Of a DNA stretch of 39,058 nucleotides, positions 1 to 6,850 are shown one piece after another (the stretch's first letter is position 1; the number at the start of each line of letters is the position of its first letter). Made by a program: the position numbers and the translations under genes. Source of the DNA: a candidate division WS1 bacterium (GTDB lineage Bacteria; Armatimonadota; Zipacnadia; Zipacnadales; UBA5352); contig JAAYJW010000159.1 in NCBI GenBank assembly GCA_012522765.1, forward strand, positions 1-39,058, given 5' to 3'. The notes beneath the pieces were generated by a model. The model ran no database searches. It was not told the origin of the DNA and saw only the letters and a list, made by a program, of their open reading frames with translations.

Positions 1-128
1 GCCCAGTTGGGGCGCGGTGTCAGCAGCGGGTATTCCACGGCGTGACTGGCGATGACGCCGCCCTGCTCGTCGATCAGCAGCGCCCTCGTGCTGGTGGTGC
101 CGACGTCAATTCCGAGCAGGTAGCTCAC
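1..128 (-). CDS. xylB: Xylulokinase-type FGGY carbohydrate kinase, N-terminal part (runs off the window)
   Basis: Only the first 42 codons are present; the rest lies left of position 1. Translation begins at GTG 128, eight bases or so after a GGGAGGT ribosome site. The N-terminus SYLLGIDVGTTSTRALLID is the phosphate-1 loop of the FGGY/ASKHA kinase fold, in which the DxGTTS motif binds ATP phosphate. The following EYPLLTPRPNWA matches the usual xylulokinase N-terminus, where the stretch before the Trp is the family's 'P..GW.EQ' type region. By family it would phosphorylate D-xylulose or a related ketose in the cytoplasm. It is the last visible gene of the leftward sugar operon, 33 bp after the cyclophilin-like gene. 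Substrate is uncertain because FGGY kinases cannot be told apart from the N-terminus alone. Confidence 0.8.
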   Translation of the reverse strand, partial: MSYLLGIDVGTTSTRALLIDEQGGVIASHAVEYPLLTPRPNW

Positions 129-161
129 GATCGGACCTCCCGCCCCCTGCCTGCACTACTC

Positions 162-533
162 TCAGGCGCGCTCGATGCTGACGGGCGCGCCGGACTTGAC
201 TGCCTTCAGCGCTTCGAGATCGCCCTGCATCCTGCCGATGACGATGACCGGGCTGGCGGGGCGAATCTCGTCGGCTGTGCTCATCGGCGTGAGGCCGAAG
301 AACATGCAGAATGCGGACCCGGGCGGCCAGTAGCCGAGATCGCCGAGATCAACCGATCCCTGCATCTCCTCCGGTGTGCAATCCACGTCTATGCTGAAGT
401 AGATCTCCTCGCCCCAGGTGTTCGCCTCCGCCTGGATCGGCAGCGTCTCTGCGATCGCCTTCGCAGATTCAGTGTCATTGAGTTCTGCTTCAACCTTCAC
501 GTCGCCGGCGGTAATCACGACATTGACCGACAT
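162..533 (-). CDS. Cyclophilin-like fold protein (TM1367/PF04126-like)
   Basis: A 123-residue protein. I start it at ATG 533 because an AGGAGG site lies eight bases upstream; a longer open frame to 575 would begin inside the leader. The whole protein looks like the small bacterial cyclophilin-like beta-barrel family: an early A-K-A-I-A-E-T-L-P segment, then NTWGEEIYFSIDV, then GDLGYWPPGSAFCMFFGLTP and a final VIGRMQGD. No biochemical role is well established for this family, and the canonical cyclophilin PPIase residues are not obvious. It sits between a TIM-barrel isomerase (38 bp upstream) and the FGGY kinase, so co-expression with sugar catabolism is likely. A metabolite-binding role is only a guess. 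Fold assignment is fairly sure, function is unknown. Confidence 0.75.
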   Translation of the reverse strand: MSVNVVITAGDVKVEAELNDTESAKAIAETLPIQAEANTWGEEIYFSIDVDCTPEEMQGSVDLGDLGYWPPGSAFCMFFGLTPMSTADEIRPASPVIVIGRMQGDLEALKAVKSGAPVSIERA

Positions 534-571
534 TTTGTGTCCTCCTCGTAATCCTGCCCCCCGATCGATGC

Positions 572-1408
572 TCACACGAACTGCCGCAAGTAACGCAGGC
601 CCTTCTCAAAGCCCTCTTCGCGGCCGAAGGCACGATCCTCGTGCTCGATGCTGAGCGTGCCGTCGAAGCCATTGTCGCGCAGGCGCGCGATGTAGACGCC
701 CCAGTTGATCTCGCCGAAGCCGGGGATAACGTAGCGCCACCAGCTTCGCTCGTCGCGGTTGCCGAGCCACGCTAGTTTGTGGGCCAGTATCTCGGTGTCC
801 TTCGCGTGTGAGTGGAAGATCTTGTCCTTGAAGACCTCGACCGCTCGCAGATAGTCGATCTGTTGATGATACAGGTGCGACGGGTCGAAGTTCAGACCGA
901 AGTTGTCATGCGGCACCGCTTCGAAGATCTGCTCCCAGTGGCCGAGGTGCATGATGTTCGTCGCGAACCAGTTCTCCATGGTGAAGCGAACGCCCTTGTC
1001 CGCTGCCATCGGGCAGATCTCGTTGTAAAACGGGGCGGCAAGCTCTGTGATGGTCTTTTCGCGTGACATGCCGCCGCAGGGCTTGCCCGCGAGACAGCCG
1101 ACGTTCGCCACGCCCGAGGCGGAGGCGAGATCAACCGCCTTGCGCAGTGCCTCCTGGTTGGCCTGCCGGGCCTGCTCATCGGCGTCACTGATGTCGAGGA
1201 AGCAGGACATCTGCGAGATCTCCAGCCCCGCGTCACGGACTTGAGCGACGATATCGGCGGCCTCTGCCGCGTCCATCTCCACGCTCAGGTGAGCACAGCC
1301 GGGGCGAACATCTACCTCCAGGGCGTCAAAGCCCGCCTCAGCGGCGAAGTCCACGATCACGTCCATCGTGTCCGACCGGTGTCGCGCGGTGAGCAGTCCG
1401 ACCTGCAT
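572..1408 (-). CDS. Sugar phosphate isomerase/epimerase, xylose-isomerase-like TIM barrel
   Basis: A 278-residue cytoplasmic TIM-barrel protein of the AP-endonuclease-2/xylose-isomerase superfamily. It begins MQVGLLTARH, has the usual EAGFDALEVDV first-strand region, a metal-ligand Glu in VRFTMENWF (about residue 145), FGLNFDPSHLYHQQ with Asp and His ligands, FHSHAKDTE, and a terminal LSIEHEDR with the last Glu. These are the typical divalent-metal ligands of the family. Starts at 1417 and 1408 are both possible; the AGGAG site is ten bases before 1408 but nearly touches 1417, so 1408 is preferred. Members isomerise or epimerise sugars, and some act as 3-keto-sugar or hydroxypyruvate isomerases. 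Substrate cannot be read from sequence. It lies 29 bp after glycerate kinase in the same operon. Confidence 0.88.
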   Translation of the reverse strand: MQVGLLTARHRSDTMDVIVDFAAEAGFDALEVDVRPGCAHLSVEMDAAEAADIVAQVRDAGLEISQMSCFLDISDADEQARQANQEALRKAVDLASASGVANVGCLAGKPCGGMSREKTITELAAPFYNEICPMAADKGVRFTMENWFATNIMHLGHWEQIFEAVPHDNFGLNFDPSHLYHQQIDYLRAVEVFKDKIFHSHAKDTEILAHKLAWLGNRDERSWWRYVIPGFGEINWGVYIARLRDNGFDGTLSIEHEDRAFGREEGFEKGLRYLRQFV

Positions 1409-1437
1409 AGCGGTCATCTCCTGATCTCAGTTGCGCC

Positions 1438-2586
1438 TCAGCGGGAGCCTCTTCCAGCGAGGAAGCAGCGCACCATCTGCTGGGCGGTGAAAGCAATCAT
1501 GTCGCGGGCGGTCGCCGGCGCCATCGCCTCCGCGAGGCTCATCGGCCGGATGAGGATCGAAGCGAGCGCGGCGAAACCGCGTTCGTGCAGGCTGGTGGCC
1601 GACAGGGAGACCCCGCCGCCGAAGGCGATCACTGGAACGCCCTCGCGCCTCGCCACGCCGGTTACTCCCGCGGGTGTCTTACCAAAAGCGGTTGATGCGT
1701 CAATCGCGCCCTCTCCGGTCAGGCACAGGTCGGCGCCACGCATGGCCTCGGGTAGCTTGACGGCGTCTATCACGATCTCTACGCCCGGCTCAAGTGTAGC
1801 TCCGCAGAAGGCGACGAGGCCGGCTCCAAGGCCGCCCGCCGCTCCTGCACCGGGAATATCACGCACATCGAGGCCGAGGTCTCGCTGCACGATGTCGGCG
1901 AAGTGACGCAGATTCTGATCGAGGACCTGCACGTCATCGGGTGACGCGCCCTTCTGTGGGCCGTATACGTGTGCAGCGCCACGTTCGCCATAAAGTGGGT
2001 TGTCCACGTCGCAGGCGACGCGGATCTCGGTGTCACGCAGCCGCGGGTCGGCTCCGGACATCTCGACGGTGGCAATACGTGCCAGTTCAGCGCCGCCGAA
2101 GCCGATCGGTTCGCCGCTGCCGTCGAGCAGGCGCACTCCCAGGGCCTGCGCCATGCCGGCGCCCGCATCGGTCGTTGCGCTGCCGCCGATGCCGACGATC
2201 AGCTTCCGGCGGCCGGCGTCGAGCGCAGCCCTGATGAGCTCACCGGTGCCGAATGTGGTGGTGAGGAGCGGATTGCGCTTCTCATCCGGGACGAGTGGCA
2301 GGCCGGAGGCGGCGGCCATCTCGATGACGGCCGTCTCGCCATCGCCGAGCAATCCGTAGATGGCATCCACCGGCTCACCGAGGGGCCCGGTGACGCGCTC
2401 GGTGACGAAGGTTCCATCAGTGGCATCTACGAGCGACTGGACGGTGCCTTCGCCGCCGTCCGCCATCGGGACCTCGACGATTTCGAAACCGGGATTGATG
2501 GCCTTGATTCCCGTCGCAGCGGCTTCGCAGACTTCGAGTGCGGTGAGTGAGCCTTTGAACGAGTCGGGAGCGATGACGATCTTCAC
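1438..2586 (-). CDS. glxK: Glycerate kinase, type II (GarK/GlxK family)
   Basis: A 382-residue enzyme that phosphorylates D-glycerate with ATP; family members yield 2-phosphoglycerate, which enters lower glycolysis. Diagnostic sequence includes MKIVIAPDSFKGSLTALE at the N-terminus, EVPMADGGEGTVQSLVDAT (about 40-58), a Gly-rich VGIGGSATTDAGAGMAQALG segment (about 131-150), GAAGGLGAGLVAF (about 246-258), and DLCLTGEGAIDAST near residue 287. Length is normal for the family. The start is GTG 2586 with no clear Shine-Dalgarno site, only the foot of a strong hairpin at 2609-2640. Translation may therefore be weak or dependent on RNA structure. In this operon it could take glycerate made through hydroxypyruvate or tartronate semialdehyde by the neighbouring isomerases and dehydrogenases; that pathway is inference. 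Confidence 0.93.
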   Translation of the reverse strand: MKIVIAPDSFKGSLTALEVCEAAATGIKAINPGFEIVEVPMADGGEGTVQSLVDATDGTFVTERVTGPLGEPVDAIYGLLGDGETAVIEMAAASGLPLVPDEKRNPLLTTTFGTGELIRAALDAGRRKLIVGIGGSATTDAGAGMAQALGVRLLDGSGEPIGFGGAELARIATVEMSGADPRLRDTEIRVACDVDNPLYGERGAAHVYGPQKGASPDDVQVLDQNLRHFADIVQRDLGLDVRDIPGAGAAGGLGAGLVAFCGATLEPGVEIVIDAVKLPEAMRGADLCLTGEGAIDASTAFGKTPAGVTGVARREGVPVIAFGGGVSLSATSLHERGFAALASILIRPMSLAEAMAPATARDMIAFTAQQMVRCFLAGRGSR

Positions 2587-2608
2587 TAATGCAGCACATC
2601 ACTTTCAC

Positions 2609-2640
2609 CCGCGGCAGCCGCACTGTGGCGGCTGCCGCGG
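2609..2640 (-). promoter_or_regulatory. Perfect 13-bp intercistronic hairpin
   Basis: Positions 2609-2621 and 2628-2640 are perfectly complementary with a six-base loop. The structure lies between the isomerase stop (2665) and the glycerate kinase start (2586) on the minus strand. No T-tract follows it, so a plain intrinsic terminator is unlikely. It could stabilise the upstream message, limit read-through, or be a REP-type palindrome. It directly faces the SD-less GTG start of glycerate kinase. Confidence 0.6.
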
Positions 2641-2664
2641 TAGGGTTTGCAGGTGCGACGTGGA

Positions 2665-3612
2665 TCAGCCGCCGATCATGGACCAGGCGCTGTGGAAGAC
2701 GCGCTTGGTGCCTGCGACGAGCAGGTCGGAGTCCTCGCCCGGCATCGGGGCGACTTCGAAGGTCACTATCGGGCGATCGGCCGGCAGGTCCTTGTCGAAG
2801 TAGCCGACGTAGATCAGCGTCTCGAGGAAGCGAGCGAGGTCCTCGACGTTGTTCTCGCTGCCCGGATAGCCGAAGCCGGGGTGCTTGTCGCCGTAGCCCG
2901 GGTGCTCCTTGTCGTGCATGAGCGCGTTGCCGACGTGGACGTGGATCAGATGGTCCACGGATGGGGCAAGCATCTCCTGCGGCGTCTCACCGAGCAGCGG
3001 CATGTGCGAGAGGTCCTGCGTGAGGCCGAAGTTATCCACCTTGTCCTTGACGCGGTCGGCCAATTCAACCGCTCGCGGCGTGGGGCCGATCAGGGAGCAC
3101 TTGTCGATGGTGTCGTCGAACTGCTCCAGCGACAGCCAGACCGGCTCGCCACCGTTGGCCTTGCTCTTTGAGTATTCGCATAGCTCAACGCACGAGTCCA
3201 CGAGGGCGGCCATGGCGTCCTCGCGCTTCTCCGGGTTGTCGGGGCCGCTGAGGAAGGCGACGATGCGCGCGCCGAAGCCGTAGGCCTGGTCGATGCCGTT
3301 CTTCACGGCATCCACGGCCTTCTGCCGCTCGGCGTTGTCGAGGGAGTTGATGTCGAACTTGTTGATCAAGAGCGGCGGCTGTGCGCCGACGCCCAGCTTG
3401 ATGTGACTGGTGATCGCCATCTGCTTGAGGCCGTCAATGACCTCCTGATGCTGGCTCGGGCGTACCTCCAGCACCTGGAAGAAGTCGTCGTTGGCGATCT
3501 TCCATGCGGAATCGAGAATCGCTTTGGGGTCGTCGTCCTTGATGATCGGGTATGCCATGAAATGCACAATCCCGAGGTCCATCATGTCTCGCCAGTGTCT
3601 GTCGGTGTACAT
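2665..3612 (-). CDS. Sugar phosphate isomerase/epimerase family TIM-barrel protein
   Basis: A 315-residue TIM-barrel protein and the first gene of the leftward sugar operon. Visible family features are a first-strand GIVHFMAYP, the metal-ligand region VWLSLEQFDD (about 165), NFGLTQDLSHMPLLG (about 200), LIHVHVGNALM (about 225), and the last-strand VTFEVAPMPGED (about 290). A Gly/His/Pro-rich loop (HPGYGDKHPGFGYPG) lies near residue 245. Met codons at 3618 and 3612 are both in frame. GGGAGG abuts 3618 but sits six bases from 3612, so 3612 is chosen. It is only distantly similar to the isomerase at 572-1408. Reaction and substrate are unknown; a metal-dependent ketose or keto-acid isomerase role is inferred from fold and from the kinases beside it. 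Confidence 0.85.
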   Translation of the reverse strand: MYTDRHWRDMMDLGIVHFMAYPIIKDDDPKAILDSAWKIANDDFFQVLEVRPSQHQEVIDGLKQMAITSHIKLGVGAQPPLLINKFDINSLDNAERQKAVDAVKNGIDQAYGFGARIVAFLSGPDNPEKREDAMAALVDSCVELCEYSKSKANGGEPVWLSLEQFDDTIDKCSLIGPTPRAVELADRVKDKVDNFGLTQDLSHMPLLGETPQEMLAPSVDHLIHVHVGNALMHDKEHPGYGDKHPGFGYPGSENNVEDLARFLETLIYVGYFDKDLPADRPIVTFEVAPMPGEDSDLLVAGTKRVFHSAWSMIGG

Positions 3613-3654
3613 GTCCATCCTCCCGTGCAGCCAGCCCGCAGCGGGTTGGCGCTC

Positions 3655-3684
3655 GTATTATTTCCGGGGAGTTGGAAGCGTCAC
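3655..3684 (-). promoter_or_regulatory. Candidate sigma-70-type promoter for the leftward sugar operon
   Basis: On the minus strand, GTGACG (3684-3679) and TAATAC (3660-3655) are separated by 18 bp. They would place the transcription start about 35 bases before the isomerase ATG at 3612. The -35 hexamer is a modest match and the -10 is good. This rests on sequence alone. Confidence 0.35.
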
Positions 3685-3887
3685 GATGCCTCCACCGTGA
3701 CCGGTTCCCGCTCCCGGCAACTGTTCTTGCGGCATACTTCCCGACTTTTCTACCGATTCCTTCACCCGCCGGCAGAAGGCACACTTTCATAATGGCAGGT
3801 TTCGACGAGCTTTCGACGAATAGGCCCGCAGCATCTGTGCCGCAGCGATGGCAGTGGTGCGCGCAGCAGCCATGAGAGGAGACAACA

Positions 3888-5192
3888 TTGAGCACGAATC
3901 GGCCATTCATCGTGATCGCGATCCTGCTGGTCTGTGCGCTGTCGTGGGCGCAGCAGCCCCAGCAGCCCGCGGAGCCGGATGAGGGCGAGACGCCGGACAT
4001 ACTGGCGATCGTGGACGGAACAGCGGTCAACTCCGACGAGCTGTGGTGGTACATGGAGCAGACTGCGGCCGGGCGGCTCCTCGACGACTTCATCGTCCGC
4101 CACCTCATTATGCGCGAGGCCGAGCGGGAGGGCGTGAAGGTCGGCAGTCCTCAGGTGGACGAGGCCCTCGAGCGCGTCAGGGGGCAGTACCCATCTGCCG
4201 TCGCCTTCAGGCGCTGGCTGCATCAGACCGGCCAGACGGAGAAGGGGCTGCGGATGCAGCTTCAGCAGGACCTGCTGGTGGAGGCGCTGCTGAATAAGCG
4301 CATGGGCCTGACCGATGAGGGCGTCCGGGAGTACTACGACACACACCTTGCGGAGTTCACAGAACCCGCGCGGGTCCATCTACTTGATATCGTCACTCTT
4401 ACGGTACACGACGCTTTCATGGCAAGCGAGCGGCTCGCCGCCGGCGAGGACTTCGCCGCAGTGGCGCGCGAGATGTCACATGACCCCACGGCTCAAGAGG
4501 GCGGCGACCGGGGTTGGGTCGAGCCGGATGATGTGCTCTGCGAGAACGTCGCGGAGGTCGTCTTCGCAATGAGCGAGGGGCAGATCTCCGATCCCGTGGA
4601 TTGCGGCGATCACTTCCACGTCTTCCTCGCGCGCGAGGTGGAGCCAAAGCGGCAGATCCCCTTCGAAGTGGCCGAGCCGACCGTCGTTGAACGCATCCAC
4701 GAGGTGCGCGGCATCTCGGAGGAGCTTTACATCGCCCTGCTCAAGCGGCGCGCGCAGATTGACGTCCGGTGGGATGCGGCGGAGTATCTCGCCGACGTCT
4801 ACAAAGACGAGCGAGCGATCAAGGTAGTAGTCGATGGCGAGCGCCTTGAGCTTGCGGTGCCGCCGGTGCTGCTTGCGAGCGGCAACCTGCTCATCCCGGC
4901 TCAGCCGGTGCTGGAGGCGATGGGCGCGGAGGTAATGTGGCAGCCCGAGGGCGGTGTGATTGAGGCGTCGCGCGATGGCGTCGAACTTCGCCTGATCCGC
5001 GGTGTGCCGATCCTCGGCGCAGGGGGCGAAGAGGTGGAGATGCGTGAGGCCCCGCGCATCGAGGGCGACACGCTGCTGATGCCGCCGCGCGAACCCATCG
5101 AGGCGCTCGGCGGCGAGCTTCTGTGGAACCGAGCGGAGAACACATTGTATGTAACTTCACGGCCGGAGGCCGACGAGGTCGACGAGCAGTAG
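3888..5192 (+). CDS. Exported SurA-like peptidyl-prolyl isomerase with copper-amine-oxidase-N (stalk) domain
   Basis: A 434-residue protein beginning at TTG 3888 behind a GAGAGGAGA ribosome site. A signal peptide (RPFIVIAILLVCALSWAQ, cut near residue 22) exports it. Residues about 35-145 resemble the SurA N-terminal chaperone domain. Residues about 157-255 are a parvulin/PPIC rotamase (FAAVAREMSHDPTAQEGGDRGW, then VVFAMSEGQISDPV), helping folding of exported proteins by proline cis/trans isomerisation. The last about 120 residues contain two units of the copper amine oxidase N-terminal type (LLIPAQPVLEAMGAEVMWQ and LLMPPREPIEALGGELLWN). These units occur as stand-alone surface modules in Firmicutes and Armatimonadota. 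The fusion is unusual and may anchor the chaperone to the envelope. It stands alone, with a 98-bp gap before the glycosyltransferases. Confidence 0.85.
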   Translation: MSTNRPFIVIAILLVCALSWAQQPQQPAEPDEGETPDILAIVDGTAVNSDELWWYMEQTAAGRLLDDFIVRHLIMREAEREGVKVGSPQVDEALERVRGQYPSAVAFRRWLHQTGQTEKGLRMQLQQDLLVEALLNKRMGLTDEGVREYYDTHLAEFTEPARVHLLDIVTLTVHDAFMASERLAAGEDFAAVAREMSHDPTAQEGGDRGWVEPDDVLCENVAEVVFAMSEGQISDPVDCGDHFHVFLAREVEPKRQIPFEVAEPTVVERIHEVRGISEELYIALLKRRAQIDVRWDAAEYLADVYKDERAIKVVVDGERLELAVPPVLLASGNLLIPAQPVLEAMGAEVMWQPEGGVIEASRDGVELRLIRGVPILGAGGEEVEMREAPRIEGDTLLMPPREPIEALGGELLWNRAENTLYVTSRPEADEVDEQ

Positions 5193-5290
5193 AGGGGCTT
5201 CCCCTCCGGATACTGATGGCGACCGCGGCCACCATGGCTGCCGCGCCTACTGCTGCGTGACCACCAGCTGACTACGAATGAGGGACGCAG

Positions 5291-6850
5291 TTGCCCGAGA
5301 GCACGCCCCTGCCATCTGACGTCCCCGTGCTGAGGATCCTGCACGAGCGGCCCGACGAATGTGCCTGTCGCACGATCACCGGAGGGCAGGCCGCCGGTGC
5401 CGTGGCGCTGGTGGTGCTGCTGGTTGCGCTGCTGATCTGGCACCCGCTGGCGACGCTGGTCGTCGTCAACGGCCTCTTCATCGCCTTCTACGTGGTGCAG
5501 TCGGCGTACAAGTTCTACCTCGTCTGGGCGTCGCTGGAGCGCCCGGTGCTGCTTTCGGCAACCGAGGAGGAGCTTGCGGCGGTAGATGAGGCGACGCTGC
5601 CGACCTACACGCTGCTGATCCCGCTCTACCGCGAGGCGGCGGTGCTGGGGCGGCTGGTGGAGGGCCTGCAGCGGATGGACTATCCAGCGGAGAAGCTGGA
5701 CGTCATGCTGCTGCTCGAGGAGGACGACCGAGAGACGATCGAGGCCGCCGAGCGGATGGAACTGCCACCGCACATCCGCCCCGTCATCGTCCCCGACAGC
5801 CAGCCGAAGACCAAGCCGAAGGCCTGCAACTACGGCCTCTTCACCTGCGACTCGGAGCTGCTGGTGATCTACGACGCCGAGGACCGGCCTGAGCCGGATC
5901 AACTGAAGAAGGCCGCCATCGCCTTCAGCAGAGTGCCCGAGAACGTCGTCTGCCTGCAGGCGAAGCTCAACTACTACAACCAGCGACAGAACCTGCTAAC
6001 GCGGTGGTTCACGGCTGAATATTCCGTCTGGTTCGACCTCTTTCTGCCCGGCCTGACGGCCACCGGGGCGCCGATCCCGCTCGGTGGCACGAGCAATCAC
6101 TTCCGCGTGAAGCCGCTGCAGGAGCTTGGCGGCTGGGACCCGTTCAATGTCACTGAGGACTGCGACCTCGGCGTGCGGCTGCACAAGCATGGCTGGCGTA
6201 CCTCCATGCTGTCCTCCACCACGTGGGAGGAGGCCAACGGCGCGTTCTGGTCGTGGTTCCGGCAGCGCTCGCGCTGGGTGAAGGGCTATCTGCAGACGTG
6301 GCTGGTGCATACCCGCAAGCCGCTGCAGATTCTGCGCGACCTCGGCCCCGCCGGCTGGTTCTCGTTTCAGATGACCATCGGCGGGTCGCTGCTGGCCTTC
6401 CTCATCAACCCGATCTACTGGGCGATGACGCTACTCTGGCTCTTCACGCGCTCTGAGATGATCTCCGCGCTCTTCCCGCCCTCGATCTACCTGCTGGGCA
6501 GCTTCTGCCTGCTGGGCGCGAACTTCGTCTTCGTGTACATGGCCGTCACTGGCTGCATGGCCCGGGGGTACTACGACCTGGTGAAATACGCGCTGCTCAC
6601 GCCGATCTACTGGCTGATGATGAGCATCGGGGCGTACAAAGCCTACGGGCAGATCATCGTGCGGCCGCACTACTGGGAGAAGACCGATCACGGGATCTTC
6701 GACCTGGAAGATGCCGTTGTCCAGTCGTCTGGAGGGGAGGGGCTTGAGCCGCTCCCCCTTGAGAGCGACAACAAACAGCAACAACCGGGAGCCGCTGAAG
6801 CGCCTCCCCTCCAGCACGGCAACGATGGCGACAGTGGTGAGGCCCGATGA
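5291..6850 (+). CDS. Membrane glycosyltransferase family 2, processive type
   Basis: A 519-residue inner-membrane enzyme that starts at TTG 5291. Two N-terminal membrane segments (about 35-75) precede a GT2 domain with TYTLLIPLYREAAVL, the donor-binding DAED (Asp195/Asp198), the acid motif VTED (Glu289/Asp290) and the product-gating QRSRW (about 324-328). Four or so membrane helices follow. D,D,D,QxxRW is the signature of processive cellulose-, hyaluronan- and PNAG-synthase-like enzymes. The polymer made here is unknown. It overlaps the next gene by four bases (ATGA), so the two are translationally coupled. The last about 40 residues are low-complexity (SSGGEGLEPLP to GNDGDSGEAR) and are coded by an inverted repeat with a CAACGG-like core. 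This suggests that intergenic-type repeat DNA extended the reading frame. Confidence 0.88.
   Translation: MPESTPLPSDVPVLRILHERPDECACRTITGGQAAGAVALVVLLVALLIWHPLATLVVVNGLFIAFYVVQSAYKFYLVWASLERPVLLSATEEELAAVDEATLPTYTLLIPLYREAAVLGRLVEGLQRMDYPAEKLDVMLLLEEDDRETIEAAERMELPPHIRPVIVPDSQPKTKPKACNYGLFTCDSELLVIYDAEDRPEPDQLKKAAIAFSRVPENVVCLQAKLNYYNQRQNLLTRWFTAEYSVWFDLFLPGLTATGAPIPLGGTSNHFRVKPLQELGGWDPFNVTEDCDLGVRLHKHGWRTSMLSSTTWEEANGAFWSWFRQRSRWVKGYLQTWLVHTRKPLQILRDLGPAGWFSFQMTIGGSLLAFLINPIYWAMTLLWLFTRSEMISALFPPSIYLLGSFCLLGANFVFVYMAVTGCMARGYYDLVKYALLTPIYWLMMSIGAYKAYGQIIVRPHYWEKTDHGIFDLEDAVVQSSGGEGLEPLPLESDNKQQQPGAAEAPPLQHGNDGDSGEAR
6729..6814 (+). repeat. 12-bp inverted repeat coding the GT2 C-terminal tail
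   Basis: CTGGAGGGGAGG (6729-6740) is exactly complementary to CCTCCCCTCCAG (6803-6814). Between them lies a sequence rich in CAACAA/CAGCAACA, like the intergenic islands at 22.2 and 28.1-28.5 kb. It is wholly inside the GT2 reading frame. Confidence 0.6.
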
